DNA from: Rudanella paleaurantiibacter
GTDB taxonomy: Bacteria; Bacteroidota; Bacteroidia; Cytophagales; Spirosomataceae
DNA length: 64,000 bases
Direction: 5' to 3'
Assembly: GCF_009184635.1 (NCBI RefSeq)
Contig: NZ_WELI01000003.1
Location: 620,001-684,000, forward strand
A program made the position numbers and the translations under genes. Below the pieces are notes generated by a model. That model was not told where the DNA came from and did no database searches. It saw only the letters and a program-made list of their open reading frames with translations. Shown here one piece after another: positions 8,149 through 17,002 of the stretch. Within the stretch, counting starts at the first letter, position 1. Each line of letters begins with the position of its first letter.

Positions 8149-9417
8149 ATGCGAACGTGGATTGTCTGTTTCATAGCCTGCCTGTTGAGTCTGGGGGCCA
8201 ACGCGCAGGGTTTTCAGGCTGGGGCTGCCCGTCGGCTCATTACCCCGGAGCCTCTGTTGCCCGTTTCGGGTGGGATTGGTACCCCCCAACCGGCCACCCG
8301 CAAACAGGGCGACCTGTGGGTGCGGGCCGTGGTGTTTGAAAAAAACGGCACCCGCGTTGCCATCGTTAGCATTGATAATCTGGGCTGGCCCTCGGTGTTG
8401 GGCAACAAGGCGCGAGCACTGATTCAGGGGATTCAGCCCGAAAACATACTCATTGCGGCTACCCACACCCATAGCGGCCCCGATGCCTACGCCTTCCCGA
8501 ACGAAAAAGGGCAATCATTTGCCGACATGCCCTACCTCGACCGCTGCGTGCGCGCCATGGCCGAGGCCGTCAACGAAGCCCGCGCCAACCTCCGCCCGGC
8601 AACCCTGCGCGTGGCCGTGGGCGAAGCCAAAGGGCAGATTGCCTACAACTACTACGCCCCCGACCTCTACGATCCGCGCTGTGGGGTCATACAGGCGCTG
8701 GCAACCACCGGCCCGAACGTGGGCAAGCCCATTGCGACCCTAGTAAACTACGCCATTCACCCCGAAGTGATTGGGTCGGGCCGGGGTATTCTGAGCCCCG
8801 ACCTCTGCGGTCCGCTGTACGACCGAATTGAGGCCAAAGTGGGCGGTGTGGCCCTGTTTGTCAACGGCGCACAGGGCGGCATGGTCACGGCCGACAACCG
8901 GCGCCCTGAGGGCAAAGAAGCCAACACCTGGGAAGAATGTACCCGCATTGGCGAACTGCTGGCCGACGAAGCCCTACGGATTATTGAGCCGGCCCCGGCG
9001 CAAACCAATCCGTCGCTTAGCTGCACCACCCGATCGGTTACGTTTCCGATTGAGTCAGACGTGATGAAATACATTGTCAAAAATTCGCCCCTGAAGTACC
9101 CCGTTTTGCCCGGCGACAAGGTAGCCGCGCAGGTCAATCTGCTCACGGTTGGCACGGCACAGGTGCTCACCATTCCGGGCGAAGCACTGCCCAATATCGG
9201 CTTTTACCTGAAGCGGCAAATGCGTTCTTCGGCCCCCATGCTGTTTGGGTTGACCAACGATGCATTCGGCTATATGCTCACAAAAGTAGATTTCAGGAGC
9301 TTCCGGCGTTATGACTACATCAGTCGCACGAGCTTAGGCGAAAACACGGCCGAGATTTTTATGGACGAAGCCCTCAAGCTGATTGCCAACGCCCCTGCTG
9401 CCGATGCGTACCGGTAA
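8149..9417 (+). CDS. Neutral/alkaline non-lysosomal ceramidase N-terminal domain hydrolase
   Basis: A 422-residue secreted protein with signal peptide MRTWIVCFIACLLSLGANA. It has the fold-defining motifs of the neutral ceramidase N-terminal domain: HTHSGPD with His106 and His108, and NYAIHPEV with His204, both expected to bind zinc. The stretch that carries the nucleophilic serine in true ceramidases reads FVNGAQGGMVT here, with no serine. At 422 residues it also lacks the C-terminal domain of the roughly 650-residue enzymes. It is therefore better called a ceramidase-fold amidase or hydrolase of unknown substrate. It lies between SusD and a PqaA-like hydrolase. Confidence 0.85.
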   Translation: MRTWIVCFIACLLSLGANAQGFQAGAARRLITPEPLLPVSGGIGTPQPATRKQGDLWVRAVVFEKNGTRVAIVSIDNLGWPSVLGNKARALIQGIQPENILIAATHTHSGPDAYAFPNEKGQSFADMPYLDRCVRAMAEAVNEARANLRPATLRVAVGEAKGQIAYNYYAPDLYDPRCGVIQALATTGPNVGKPIATLVNYAIHPEVIGSGRGILSPDLCGPLYDRIEAKVGGVALFVNGAQGGMVTADNRRPEGKEANTWEECTRIGELLADEALRIIEPAPAQTNPSLSCTTRSVTFPIESDVMKYIVKNSPLKYPVLPGDKVAAQVNLLTVGTAQVLTIPGEALPNIGFYLKRQMRSSAPMLFGLTNDAFGYMLTKVDFRSFRRYDYISRTSLGENTAEIFMDEALKLIANAPAADAYR

Positions 9418-9460
9418 GCCATTTCCAGCCATGAACCGATTCCTAAAACCAATGTAAACC

Positions 9461-10828
9461 ATGAACCTGAATCCCTTACGCCTGTCTATTCTGGGGTGCC
9501 TGCTGGTAGCGCTTTTTGCGTTCGACCGGCCGGCACCCAAACCCAAAATCACACCGTCGACAGCCCTCGAAAGTTACCTCCGCAATGGCGACCAAACCTT
9601 TGCGTGGCAGCAGAAAGACTCGTACACCTACGGCGATATTACGGCTTACGAAATTTTGCTGACCTCTCAGAACTGGCGCAACCACATCTGGAAACATCAG
9701 CTCACGATTCTGGTGCCCAAAGAGGTGCAGCATACGGAGGCTATGCTCTTTATCACGGGCGGCTCTATTAAAGAAGGCGAGCCCCGTTGGAATGGGCGCG
9801 AAGATGGGTTTAACCGGGCCATGAGCGCGGTCGCTACGGGCAACAAGGCCGTTGTGGCCGTACTGCGCCAAACCCCCAACCAACCGTTGTACGACAACCT
9901 GACCGAAGACGCCCTCATCTCGTACACCCTCCATCAGTTCAAAAAAGATGGCGACTACAGCTGGCCACTACTGTTTCCGATGGTGAAAAGTGCCGTGCGG
10001 GCCATGGACGCCATGCAGGAGTTTTCGACCAAAACGCTCCAGAAACCTATCAATGGTTTTGTGGTGTCGGGGGCTTCGAAACGCGGCTGGACCACCTGGC
10101 TCACCGGTGCGAGCGACAAGCGGGTGGTAGCCATTGCCCCGATGGTGATTGATATTCTGAACATGCCCGTGAACCTCGACTACCAGATGAAAAGCTGGAA
10201 CAAGTACAGCGAGCAAATTGAAGATTACGTAAAACTCGAAATTCCGCAAACGGTACACAGCAAGTCGGGGAGCGCCGTCACCGAAATGATTGACCCCTAC
10301 GCCTATCGGCAGAAACTCACCATGCCCAAAATGCTCTTTATGGGCACCAACGACGAGTACTGGACCGTGGATGCCGTGAAGCATTACATTGGTGAGATTC
10401 CGGGGCAGAACTTTATCCACTACGTACCCAACGTGGGCCACGACCTCGGCGACAAGCGGCAGGCCCTCGGCGCCCTCAGTGCCTTTTTCGGAACCACCCT
10501 GAGCAAAAAGCCGTACCCCGCCTGCCAATGGACCGTAACCCCCACCAAGACAGGCGTAAACCTAACCCTGACCGCTACGCCCGATGCGCTTCAGGACGTT
10601 ACGGTGTGGTCGGCTACCTCAACCGACCGGATTTTTCAGGACGAAAAATGGGCAGGCAAATCGTTGGGTATCAGCAATCAGGCCAAAATAAACCTGACCG
10701 AAGCCTTTCCGGGCAGTGGCTACCGTGCCTTTTACGTGGACCTGAAATACAAGGCCCCCAATGGCGGCACGTACACCGAAAGTACCCGCATGTTTTTGAC
10801 CGATAATGACGAGGTATTCCTGAAATGA
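9461..10828 (+). CDS. PhoPQ-activated pathogenicity-related (PqaA-like) alpha/beta hydrolase
   Basis: A 455-residue exported protein. Residues 1-25 form a signal peptide. From about residue 60 it follows the PhoPQ-activated protein family: YEILLTSQNWRNHIWKHQL, then FITGGSIKEGEPRWNG, and the nucleophile elbow region GFVVSGASKRGWTTW with the Ser of SGASKRG. An acid region (MLFMGTNDEYWTVD) and a final His region (HYVPNVGHDLGD) complete an alpha/beta-hydrolase triad. The substrate is unknown; the name comes from Salmonella and does not imply virulence. Its stop overlaps the start of the symporter gene by four bases (ATGA), implying translational coupling. Confidence 0.9.
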   Translation: MNLNPLRLSILGCLLVALFAFDRPAPKPKITPSTALESYLRNGDQTFAWQQKDSYTYGDITAYEILLTSQNWRNHIWKHQLTILVPKEVQHTEAMLFITGGSIKEGEPRWNGREDGFNRAMSAVATGNKAVVAVLRQTPNQPLYDNLTEDALISYTLHQFKKDGDYSWPLLFPMVKSAVRAMDAMQEFSTKTLQKPINGFVVSGASKRGWTTWLTGASDKRVVAIAPMVIDILNMPVNLDYQMKSWNKYSEQIEDYVKLEIPQTVHSKSGSAVTEMIDPYAYRQKLTMPKMLFMGTNDEYWTVDAVKHYIGEIPGQNFIHYVPNVGHDLGDKRQALGALSAFFGTTLSKKPYPACQWTVTPTKTGVNLTLTATPDALQDVTVWSATSTDRIFQDEKWAGKSLGISNQAKINLTEAFPGSGYRAFYVDLKYKAPNGGTYTESTRMFLTDNDEVFLK

Positions 10829-12417
10829 AGACACTGCCAATCATAGACCTGAGTATCATAGCGGCCTATCTGGTCGGGATGGTAGCCGTGGGTATTTACT
10901 TTTCCCGCAAAAACCAGAACGCCGACCAGTTTACAACCGCTTCGGGCAAAATTCCGGGATGGGCCATTGGCCTGTCCATTTACGCCACGTTTCTGAGCAG
11001 CAACACGTTTCTGGGCGTGCCGGGCAAAGCCTTCGGCTCCAACTGGAATTCGTTTGTGTTTAGCCTGTCTATGCCGCTGGCGGCCTGGGTAGCCACGCGG
11101 TTTTTTATTCCGTTTTACCGCAGCACGGGCGAGGTATCGGCCTACACGCACCTCGAACACCGGTTTGGGGCCTGGGCCCGTACTTACGCCGTGGTGTGTT
11201 TTCTGCTCACGCAGCTGGCGCGGATGGGCTCCATCTTTTTCGGGATTGCACTCAGTTTGCAAGCCCTTACCGGCTACCCCATGGCCACCATTATGCTGGT
11301 GGTGGGGAGCTGCATTATTTTCTACACCGTGCTGGGCGGTATGGAAGCCGTGATCTGGACCGAAGTAGCGCAGGGTGTCATCAAGACCGCCGGGGCCATG
11401 CTGATTTTGTGGTTGGTAGTGGATGGTATGCCCGGCGGGTTGTCGAAGATTGTGGAGGTTGGTCAGGCCAACGACAAGTTTAGCCTGGGCAGTTTCGCCC
11501 CTGATTTTACGCAGGCTACGTTTTGGGTCGTGTTGCTCTACGGCTTTTTCATGAACCTGAACAACTTCGGGATGGACCAAAACTACGTGCAGCGATACCA
11601 CACCACGGCTTCGGTGCGCGAAGCCAGCCAATCGGTTTGGCTGTGCGTGTACCTGTACGTACCTATCTCGTTACTGTTCTTTTTCCTGGGGTCGAGCCTG
11701 TATGCTTACTATCAGGCCAACCCCGACCTGCTCAATGCCGTCAGAATGCAGGTGGCTACCGAGCGTTTGCCCGGTGCCCCCCCCGACGCCATCCGCCAAC
11801 TCGCGGCTACGCTGAGTATGGCCGACGTAGGTGATAAAGTGATGCCGCATTTTATGGTCAACAAGGTACCGGCGGGGATGGTAGGGCTCATTGTGGCGGC
11901 CATTATGTCGGCGGCTATGAGCACCATCAGCTCAGGCATGAATGCGTCGGCTACGGTTTTCTCCGTCGACATTTACCAGCGGTACGTGTCGGGTGCCCTG
12001 ACCGACAAACAATCGCTGCGGGTACTGTACATAGCCACTACGGTGTTTGGGGTGCTGGGTATGTTTACGGGCATTGCCATGATTGGTGTGAAAAGCGTCC
12101 TCGACATCTGGTGGATGCTGTCGGGCATTTTTGCGGGCGGTATGCTGGGGCTGTTTCTGCTGGGGATTATTTCCCGAACTACCCGCAACGCCGAGGCTCT
12201 GATTGCTACCATCGTGGGCGTGCTGGTGATTGTCTGGATGACGCTTTCGGCCCAACTCCCCGACTCGATGGCGCAATTACGCAGCCCGCTACACCCTAAC
12301 ATGATTATGGTGGTGGGTACGCTTACGCTCTTCCTGACGGGCCTGCTGCTAACCCGTCTGCGCGGGCGCGGCACCCAAACCCAAACCACCGAGCCCCAGA
12401 CAACCGCTTCGGTGTAG
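10825..12417 (+). CDS. Sodium:solute symporter (SSS family)
   Basis: A 530-residue inner-membrane transporter with about 13 hydrophobic helices, in the family of glucose, proline, pantothenate and sialic acid symporters. Hallmarks are LIDLSIIAAYLVGMVAVGIYF-type helix 1, the FTTASGKIPGWAIGLSIYAT segment, STISSGMNASATVFSVDIY and the last helices with GGMLGLFLLG. It couples sodium entry to uptake of a small solute. It starts inside the stop of the preceding hydrolase gene. With an aldolase of the DHDPS/NAL superfamily next in line, a sugar acid or a released monomer is the most likely cargo, which is inference. Confidence 0.92.
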   Translation: MKTLPIIDLSIIAAYLVGMVAVGIYFSRKNQNADQFTTASGKIPGWAIGLSIYATFLSSNTFLGVPGKAFGSNWNSFVFSLSMPLAAWVATRFFIPFYRSTGEVSAYTHLEHRFGAWARTYAVVCFLLTQLARMGSIFFGIALSLQALTGYPMATIMLVVGSCIIFYTVLGGMEAVIWTEVAQGVIKTAGAMLILWLVVDGMPGGLSKIVEVGQANDKFSLGSFAPDFTQATFWVVLLYGFFMNLNNFGMDQNYVQRYHTTASVREASQSVWLCVYLYVPISLLFFFLGSSLYAYYQANPDLLNAVRMQVATERLPGAPPDAIRQLAATLSMADVGDKVMPHFMVNKVPAGMVGLIVAAIMSAAMSTISSGMNASATVFSVDIYQRYVSGALTDKQSLRVLYIATTVFGVLGMFTGIAMIGVKSVLDIWWMLSGIFAGGMLGLFLLGIISRTTRNAEALIATIVGVLVIVWMTLSAQLPDSMAQLRSPLHPNMIMVVGTLTLFLTGLLLTRLRGRGTQTQTTEPQTTASV

Positions 12418-12446
12418 GGGTTTGGGGTTTTTGGTTTATCGTTTTT

Positions 12447-12580
12447 AGTGGCCGGCATTCCGGTGGCCAATATTCCAATATTCGCGCTGATACTCAGGTT
12501 TGCGTTACCCCCATCGAGCCAGTATCCAGTTCATTGTTCATTGCTCATTGTCCATTGTTCATTATCCATTACTAATCCGC
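12447..12580. repeat. Tandem-like TTCATTG intergenic repeat
   Basis: Between the symporter and aldolase genes the words TTCATTG, CTCATTG, TCCATTG and TTCATTATCC follow each other (12525-12580). The opening part (12447-12475) reads GTGGCCGGCATTCCGG, a word seen again near 59518. An ORF continues upstream through this repeat in the aldolase frame, but the repeat argues that it is untranslated. Confidence 0.55.
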
Positions 12581-12597
12581 TCATTCCCCCTATACCT

Positions 12598-13557
12598 ATG
12601 ACCCCTCCTCCTTCTTCGTTACCGCGCGGCTTTGTGCCGGTCATGCTGACCCCGTTTACCGATTCGGGCGCGGTCGACCTGCCGGGTCTGGCTACGCTCA
12701 CCGATTTTTACCTGCAAACCGGGGCGGCCGGCCTCTTTGCCAACTGCCTTTCGAGCGAGATGTACGAGCTGACAGGCTTTGAGCGCATCACCATCACCCG
12801 GCAGGTAGTTAATAGGGCCAACGGCCGGGTGCCCGTTGTATCGACCGGCACGTTTGGCGGCCCCATTGCCGTGCAGGCCGATTTTGTAAAACGCATTTAC
12901 GATACCGGCGTACAGGCCGTGATTGTGATTACGAGCCAATTGGCCTCACCCGAAGAGTCCGACGCGGTGTTTCTGGACCGGTTGCATCAACTCATCGACC
13001 AAACCGAGGGCGTACCGCTCGGCATGTACGAATGCCCGGTGCCGTACAAACGACTCATCACCCCCGACATTCTGGCCGACATTCTGCCTACCGGGCGGCT
13101 GATCTACCACAAAGACACCTGCCTCGACCTGGCCGAAGTAAATCGGCGGTTGACGGTGGCACAGGGCTACCCGTTTGGGCTATACGATGCCTACATGGTC
13201 AACGCAGTATCGTCGCTCAAGGCCGGGGCCGCCGGGCTGTCGTGCATTCAGGGCAATATGTACCCCGAACTGATTGTCTGGCTCTGTAACCATTACAACG
13301 ACCCTACGCAGCAGAAAGCCGTAAAACGGGTGCAGCAGTTTCTGAACAGCACCATGGACCTGGTGCATACGGCCTACCCCACCCTGGCGAAGTACAGCCT
13401 ACAGAAACGCGGACTCCCCATCAGCCTGTACACACGCCGGAAAGTAGACCGGCTCACGCCCGACCTCTGCACCCGCGTCGATGCCATGCTCCGCGATTTG
13501 GCCCAACTGGAAGCTGACCTGTCCATCGAACCCGTCTTGATGCAACAACCCGCATGA
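12598..13557 (+). CDS. Dihydrodipicolinate synthase/N-acetylneuraminate lyase superfamily aldolase
   Basis: A 319-residue TIM-barrel aldolase. Lys172 in LIYHKDTCLDL is the Schiff-base lysine and Tyr144 in GMYECPVPY matches the catalytic tyrosine. The N-terminal TTGE-type pyruvate-binding motif is altered to CLSSEMYELT, and the ECP following the Tyr is unusual. The protein is thus a divergent branch and is neither DapA nor NanA by this reading. I chose the ATG at 12598 because the upstream extension is repeat DNA. Its stop overlaps the start of the next gene by four bases. It probably cleaves or forms a 2-keto-3-deoxy type acid from the solute imported by the symporter. Confidence 0.85.
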   Translation: MTPPPSSLPRGFVPVMLTPFTDSGAVDLPGLATLTDFYLQTGAAGLFANCLSSEMYELTGFERITITRQVVNRANGRVPVVSTGTFGGPIAVQADFVKRIYDTGVQAVIVITSQLASPEESDAVFLDRLHQLIDQTEGVPLGMYECPVPYKRLITPDILADILPTGRLIYHKDTCLDLAEVNRRLTVAQGYPFGLYDAYMVNAVSSLKAGAAGLSCIQGNMYPELIVWLCNHYNDPTQQKAVKRVQQFLNSTMDLVHTAYPTLAKYSLQKRGLPISLYTRRKVDRLTPDLCTRVDAMLRDLAQLEADLSIEPVLMQQPA

Positions 13558-14954
13558 GTGTGAAGCCCCCCGCGTTTGCTTCCGTTTGGCAAGCCCTCAC
13601 GGGCGGGCTACTTTTGCTTTTTCTACTACTCGCCAGTCGACCGTTCCGAATGCCGCCCGAAACACAGCTAACCCACGCCCCCCACGGCCACACGTTGAAC
13701 CACATACAAGTGTTTTCGCCCGATGATGCGTGGCTGGTGTACGATACCCGCAACGTCGACTCCAACCTGGGGCAAACCTGCTGTATCCGTATGGTCAACG
13801 TGCATACAGGCGAAGACCGGCTGCTGTACCAAACCCCTAATCAAACCCCGCATGGGCCGGGCGCGGGGGCCGTTACGTTCTCGCCCACGCAGGCGCAGGT
13901 GCTATTTCTGCACGGGCTCCGCAACGCCGACGCCCAGTTGCCCTACGCCATGACCCGGCGCACCGGTGTTCTGATTGATACGCAGAAGCCCGGCAACCCT
14001 CATTTTCTGGACGGACGCAACACCGCGCCCCCGTTTACGGCCGGGGCGTTGCGGGGCGGTACCCACGCGCATGGCTGGAGTGCCGACGGCCAATGGGTCA
14101 GCTTTACGTACAACGATGAAGTGATGGAACGGCTTGCAGCCTCGGACCCAACCGTGGCCGACCTCCGTATGGTGGGCGTGATGGCACCCGTGCGGGCCGT
14201 GAAAGTGCCCAACGACAACGGGGCCGATGCCTTTGGCGGAGAATGGTTTGCGGCCGTGGTGACGCGCGTCACCGAAAACCCCACGCCCGGCAGCGACGAA
14301 ATCAATCGGGCCTTCGACGAGACCTGGATTGGCAGAGCGGGCTACACCCGTCCCGACGGCAGCCGCCAACATCGGGCGTTGGCATTTCAGGGCAATGTGC
14401 GCAACGGGGCCAATCAGACCGTGACCGAGGTGTTTGTACTCGACCTGCCCGACAACCTCACCCTTGCCGCAGCCGGCCAACCCCTCGAAGGCACTTCAAA
14501 CACCCGCCCGAACCCGCCCGTTGGCGCCGTTCAACGCCGGATTACGTTTACCGAACGCGGTATTGAAGGCCCTCGACATTGGCTCCGCTCTACACCCGAC
14601 GGAACGCTTATTGGCTTTCTGGCAAAGGATAAAAACGAGCAGGTGCAGGTATTTGGCGTATCGCCCAACGGCGGGGCCATTCGGCAACTCACCCATCAGC
14701 CCCACTCGATTCAGACGCCGTTTTCGTTTAGCCCCGACGGAAATCGGGTGGCTTACGCAGCCGACAACAGCGTGTTTATCACCGACCTGAGTAGCGGGCA
14801 AGCTACGCGACTTACCCCCCGCTCAACCGACGAAACCCGGCCCATCAACGGTGTGGTTTGGTCCAACAAAGGCGACCGGCTCGTGTATAACCGGTACGTA
14901 GCGGGCCCAGAAGGGCGGTTTATTCAGATTATGCAACTCCGGCTGAGTGAGTGA
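13554..14954 (+). CDS. DUF3748 / TolB-like beta-propeller protein
   Basis: A 466-residue protein with an N-terminal hydrophobic segment (about 14-30), so it is exported or membrane-anchored. It follows the DUF3748 pattern (family of E. coli YidR): LTHAPHGHTLNHIQVFSPDDAWLVY, DTRNVDSNLGQTC and several WD/TolB-like blades (FSPDGNRVAYAADNSVFI near the end). No catalytic motif is evident and the function is unknown. The start codon overlaps the aldolase stop (ATGA), so it is the last gene of the catabolic operon. It meets the MoxR gene tail to tail. Confidence 0.85.
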   Translation: MSVKPPAFASVWQALTGGLLLLFLLLASRPFRMPPETQLTHAPHGHTLNHIQVFSPDDAWLVYDTRNVDSNLGQTCCIRMVNVHTGEDRLLYQTPNQTPHGPGAGAVTFSPTQAQVLFLHGLRNADAQLPYAMTRRTGVLIDTQKPGNPHFLDGRNTAPPFTAGALRGGTHAHGWSADGQWVSFTYNDEVMERLAASDPTVADLRMVGVMAPVRAVKVPNDNGADAFGGEWFAAVVTRVTENPTPGSDEINRAFDETWIGRAGYTRPDGSRQHRALAFQGNVRNGANQTVTEVFVLDLPDNLTLAAAGQPLEGTSNTRPNPPVGAVQRRITFTERGIEGPRHWLRSTPDGTLIGFLAKDKNEQVQVFGVSPNGGAIRQLTHQPHSIQTPFSFSPDGNRVAYAADNSVFITDLSSGQATRLTPRSTDETRPINGVVWSNKGDRLVYNRYVAGPEGRFIQIMQLRLSE

Positions 14955-15004
14955 CCTGTACAATAGTTACATTCAGAAGCCATTTCAGGCCGTAATATCA
15001 ACCC

Positions 15005-15979
15005 CTACCGCCCAATCGCTACTTTTCGCAGAATCGAGGTGATAATCTGCGAGGTGGTGACGCCATCGGCCTCGGCTTCGTAATTGAGCATAATCCGGTG
15101 GTTAAACACGTCGGGGGCTACTTCTTTGATGTCTTCGGGCAACACGTAGTCGCGCCGGTCGAAGTAGGCCAGGGCTTTGGCCGCCCGGTTGAGGTTGATA
15201 CTTGCCCGTGGCGAAACCCCGTATTGCAGGTAGCGGGCTTCGTCGCGGAGGCCGTATTCGAGGGGTCGACGGGTGGCAAATACCAGCTCGATAATGTACC
15301 GCTCAAGGGTTTCGGACATATTGACCGTGTTGATCTCATTGCGGATTCCCCTGATATCGTCTCGGTCGAGCACGGGCTGCACCTCGTAGTCGAAACTCAT
15401 GTCTGACATCCGGCGCATCACCTCCAACTCATCTTCTTTGGAGAGGTAATCAATAAAGACCTTCATCATAAACCGGTCGACCTGCGCTTCGGGCAGAGGG
15501 TAAGTTCCCTCCTGCTCCACCGGGTTTTGGGTGGCCAGTACCAGAAACGGCGGGTCGAGCAGGAAGGTCTCTTCACCAATCGTCACCTGTTTTTCCTGCA
15601 TAGCCTCGAGCAGGGCCGACTGTACCTTGGCGGGCGAGCGGTTGATCTCGTCAGCCAGAATGAGGTTAGCAAAAATGGGTCCCTGTTTCACCTCAAACTC
15701 AGCCGTTCGCTGGTTAAAGATCATTGTCCCGATCAGGTCGGCGGGTAAGAGGTCGGGGGTAAACTGAATTCGCTGAAAATCGAGCTGCAACACCTTCGCC
15801 AGCGTGTTGATGGTGAGCGTCTTGGCCAGACCCGGCACCCCTTCGAGCAGAATATGCCCACCCGTAAAGAGGCCAATCAGCAGGCGGTTCAGAAGCCGGT
15901 CTTGCCCCACGACCACCCGGCCTACTTCTTCGCTCACCTGACGAATTTTGGTATGATATGAAAATTGAGTGGCTTGCAT
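15005..15979 (-). CDS. MoxR-family AAA+ ATPase
   Basis: A 324-residue ATPase of the MoxR family, chaperone-like proteins that assist maturation of membrane or metal-dependent complexes. The Walker A is GVPGLAKT (residues 47-54), the Walker B is LILADEINR (106-114), and sensor 1 is in LATQNPVEQEG. The C-terminal lid helices are present. Such genes usually lead an operon with DUF58 and VWA-domain genes. Here nothing follows on the same strand, because the next gene is convergent. It starts 29 bases after prmC and the two are probably co-transcribed. Confidence 0.93.
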   Translation of the reverse strand: MQATQFSYHTKIRQVSEEVGRVVVGQDRLLNRLLIGLFTGGHILLEGVPGLAKTLTINTLAKVLQLDFQRIQFTPDLLPADLIGTMIFNQRTAEFEVKQGPIFANLILADEINRSPAKVQSALLEAMQEKQVTIGEETFLLDPPFLVLATQNPVEQEGTYPLPEAQVDRFMMKVFIDYLSKEDELEVMRRMSDMSFDYEVQPVLDRDDIRGIRNEINTVNMSETLERYIIELVFATRRPLEYGLRDEARYLQYGVSPRASINLNRAAKALAYFDRRDYVLPEDIKEVAPDVFNHRIMLNYEAEADGVTTSQIITSILRKVAIGR

Positions 15980-16008
15980 AAAAAGAGGGACGCTCTGACG
16001 AGCCGGAG

Positions 16009-16878
16009 TTAAAGAGACGCCCGCACACTGCGGTCTTTCCCGTGAATATCCTTGTACACCTGTACGCTGGTAAAGCCCCGGTCGGCAAACACCCGACGGG
16101 TATCATCGCCAAACCGTTCGTTGATTTCAACATAGCAAGCCCCACCCGGCGTCAGATGCTTACGGGCAAAATCGGCCACGGCTTTGTAAAAAATGAGCGG
16201 GTCAGCATCGTCAACGAACAAGGCCAAATCGGGCTCGTACTCCAATACGTTGCGGTCCATCTGCGCGGCTTCGGAGCGAGTCACGTAGGGCGGGTTGCTC
16301 ACAATGCAGTCAAAAGACCGGTCGAAGCCGGCAGGTACGTTCAGAATATCCTGAATCTGGAAAACCACATCGGCCGCGCCCAGATTTTCGGCATTGCGCC
16401 GGGCGAGGGTCAGGGCCTGCTCCGACACATCCCAGCCGGTAACCAGAGCCGAGGGCAGAAAACGGGCGAGGGTAACGGCCAAACAGCCGCTGCCGGTGCC
16501 AATATCGAGCACTTCAACCGGCCGGGCTTCGAGCGGGTCGTCGATCCGGTTGGCAAAGTCGTGCATGATAAGCCGCACGAGGTCTTCGGTTTCGGGGCGG
16601 GGAATAAGCACATCGGGCGAAACCTCAAATTCGAGGCCGCAAAAAATGGTGGTCCCAATTACGTGCTGAATAGGTTCCTGCCGGTTGAGCCGTTCCAGAA
16701 TCCGAAACCAGTCGGGCTCGGTGCGGTTAGGCGGCAAGGGCTTGTCGCCAAGCACATCCGCTTTGCGAAACCCAAAGTAATGATCAAGCAGCATGAACGC
16801 CATTTCGCGGGCCTCTTCAGGAGGATATGCCGTGATATTGCGCGAGAGTTGTTGGTATAGTGGACGGGCCGTAGCCAT
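16009..16878 (-). CDS. prmC: Peptide chain release factor N5-glutamine methyltransferase
   Basis: A 289-residue SAM-dependent methyltransferase that modifies the GGQ glutamine of release factors RF1 and RF2. The N-terminal helical domain is residues 1-80. IPRPETE is at 92-98, the SAM-binding DIGTGSG at 125-131 and the catalytic NPPY at 195-198, all as in the family. Length is normal. It is upstream of the moxR gene on the same strand. Its upstream side is the large inverted-repeat region before the divergent gamma-glutamyltransferase gene. Confidence 0.95.
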   Translation of the reverse strand: MATARPLYQQLSRNITAYPPEEAREMAFMLLDHYFGFRKADVLGDKPLPPNRTEPDWFRILERLNRQEPIQHVIGTTIFCGLEFEVSPDVLIPRPETEDLVRLIMHDFANRIDDPLEARPVEVLDIGTGSGCLAVTLARFLPSALVTGWDVSEQALTLARRNAENLGAADVVFQIQDILNVPAGFDRSFDCIVSNPPYVTRSEAAQMDRNVLEYEPDLALFVDDADPLIFYKAVADFARKHLTPGGACYVEINERFGDDTRRVFADRGFTSVQVYKDIHGKDRSVRASL

Positions 16879-17002
16879 CTGAAAGCGTTTTTTTCGTAAA
16901 ACTGAGAAAATAGCCGGACAAATAGAAGTTTAGCCCACTTTGTCGACAGCCATCTGGCCTTGAGTGTAGGACAAGTTCTTTGTGATAAGCTCGACGGAAG
17001 CT

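Noticed and set aside
9461-10828. Virulence function from the PhoPQ-activated name
   Set aside because: The family name comes from Salmonella regulation; the gene here sits in a nutrient-use locus.
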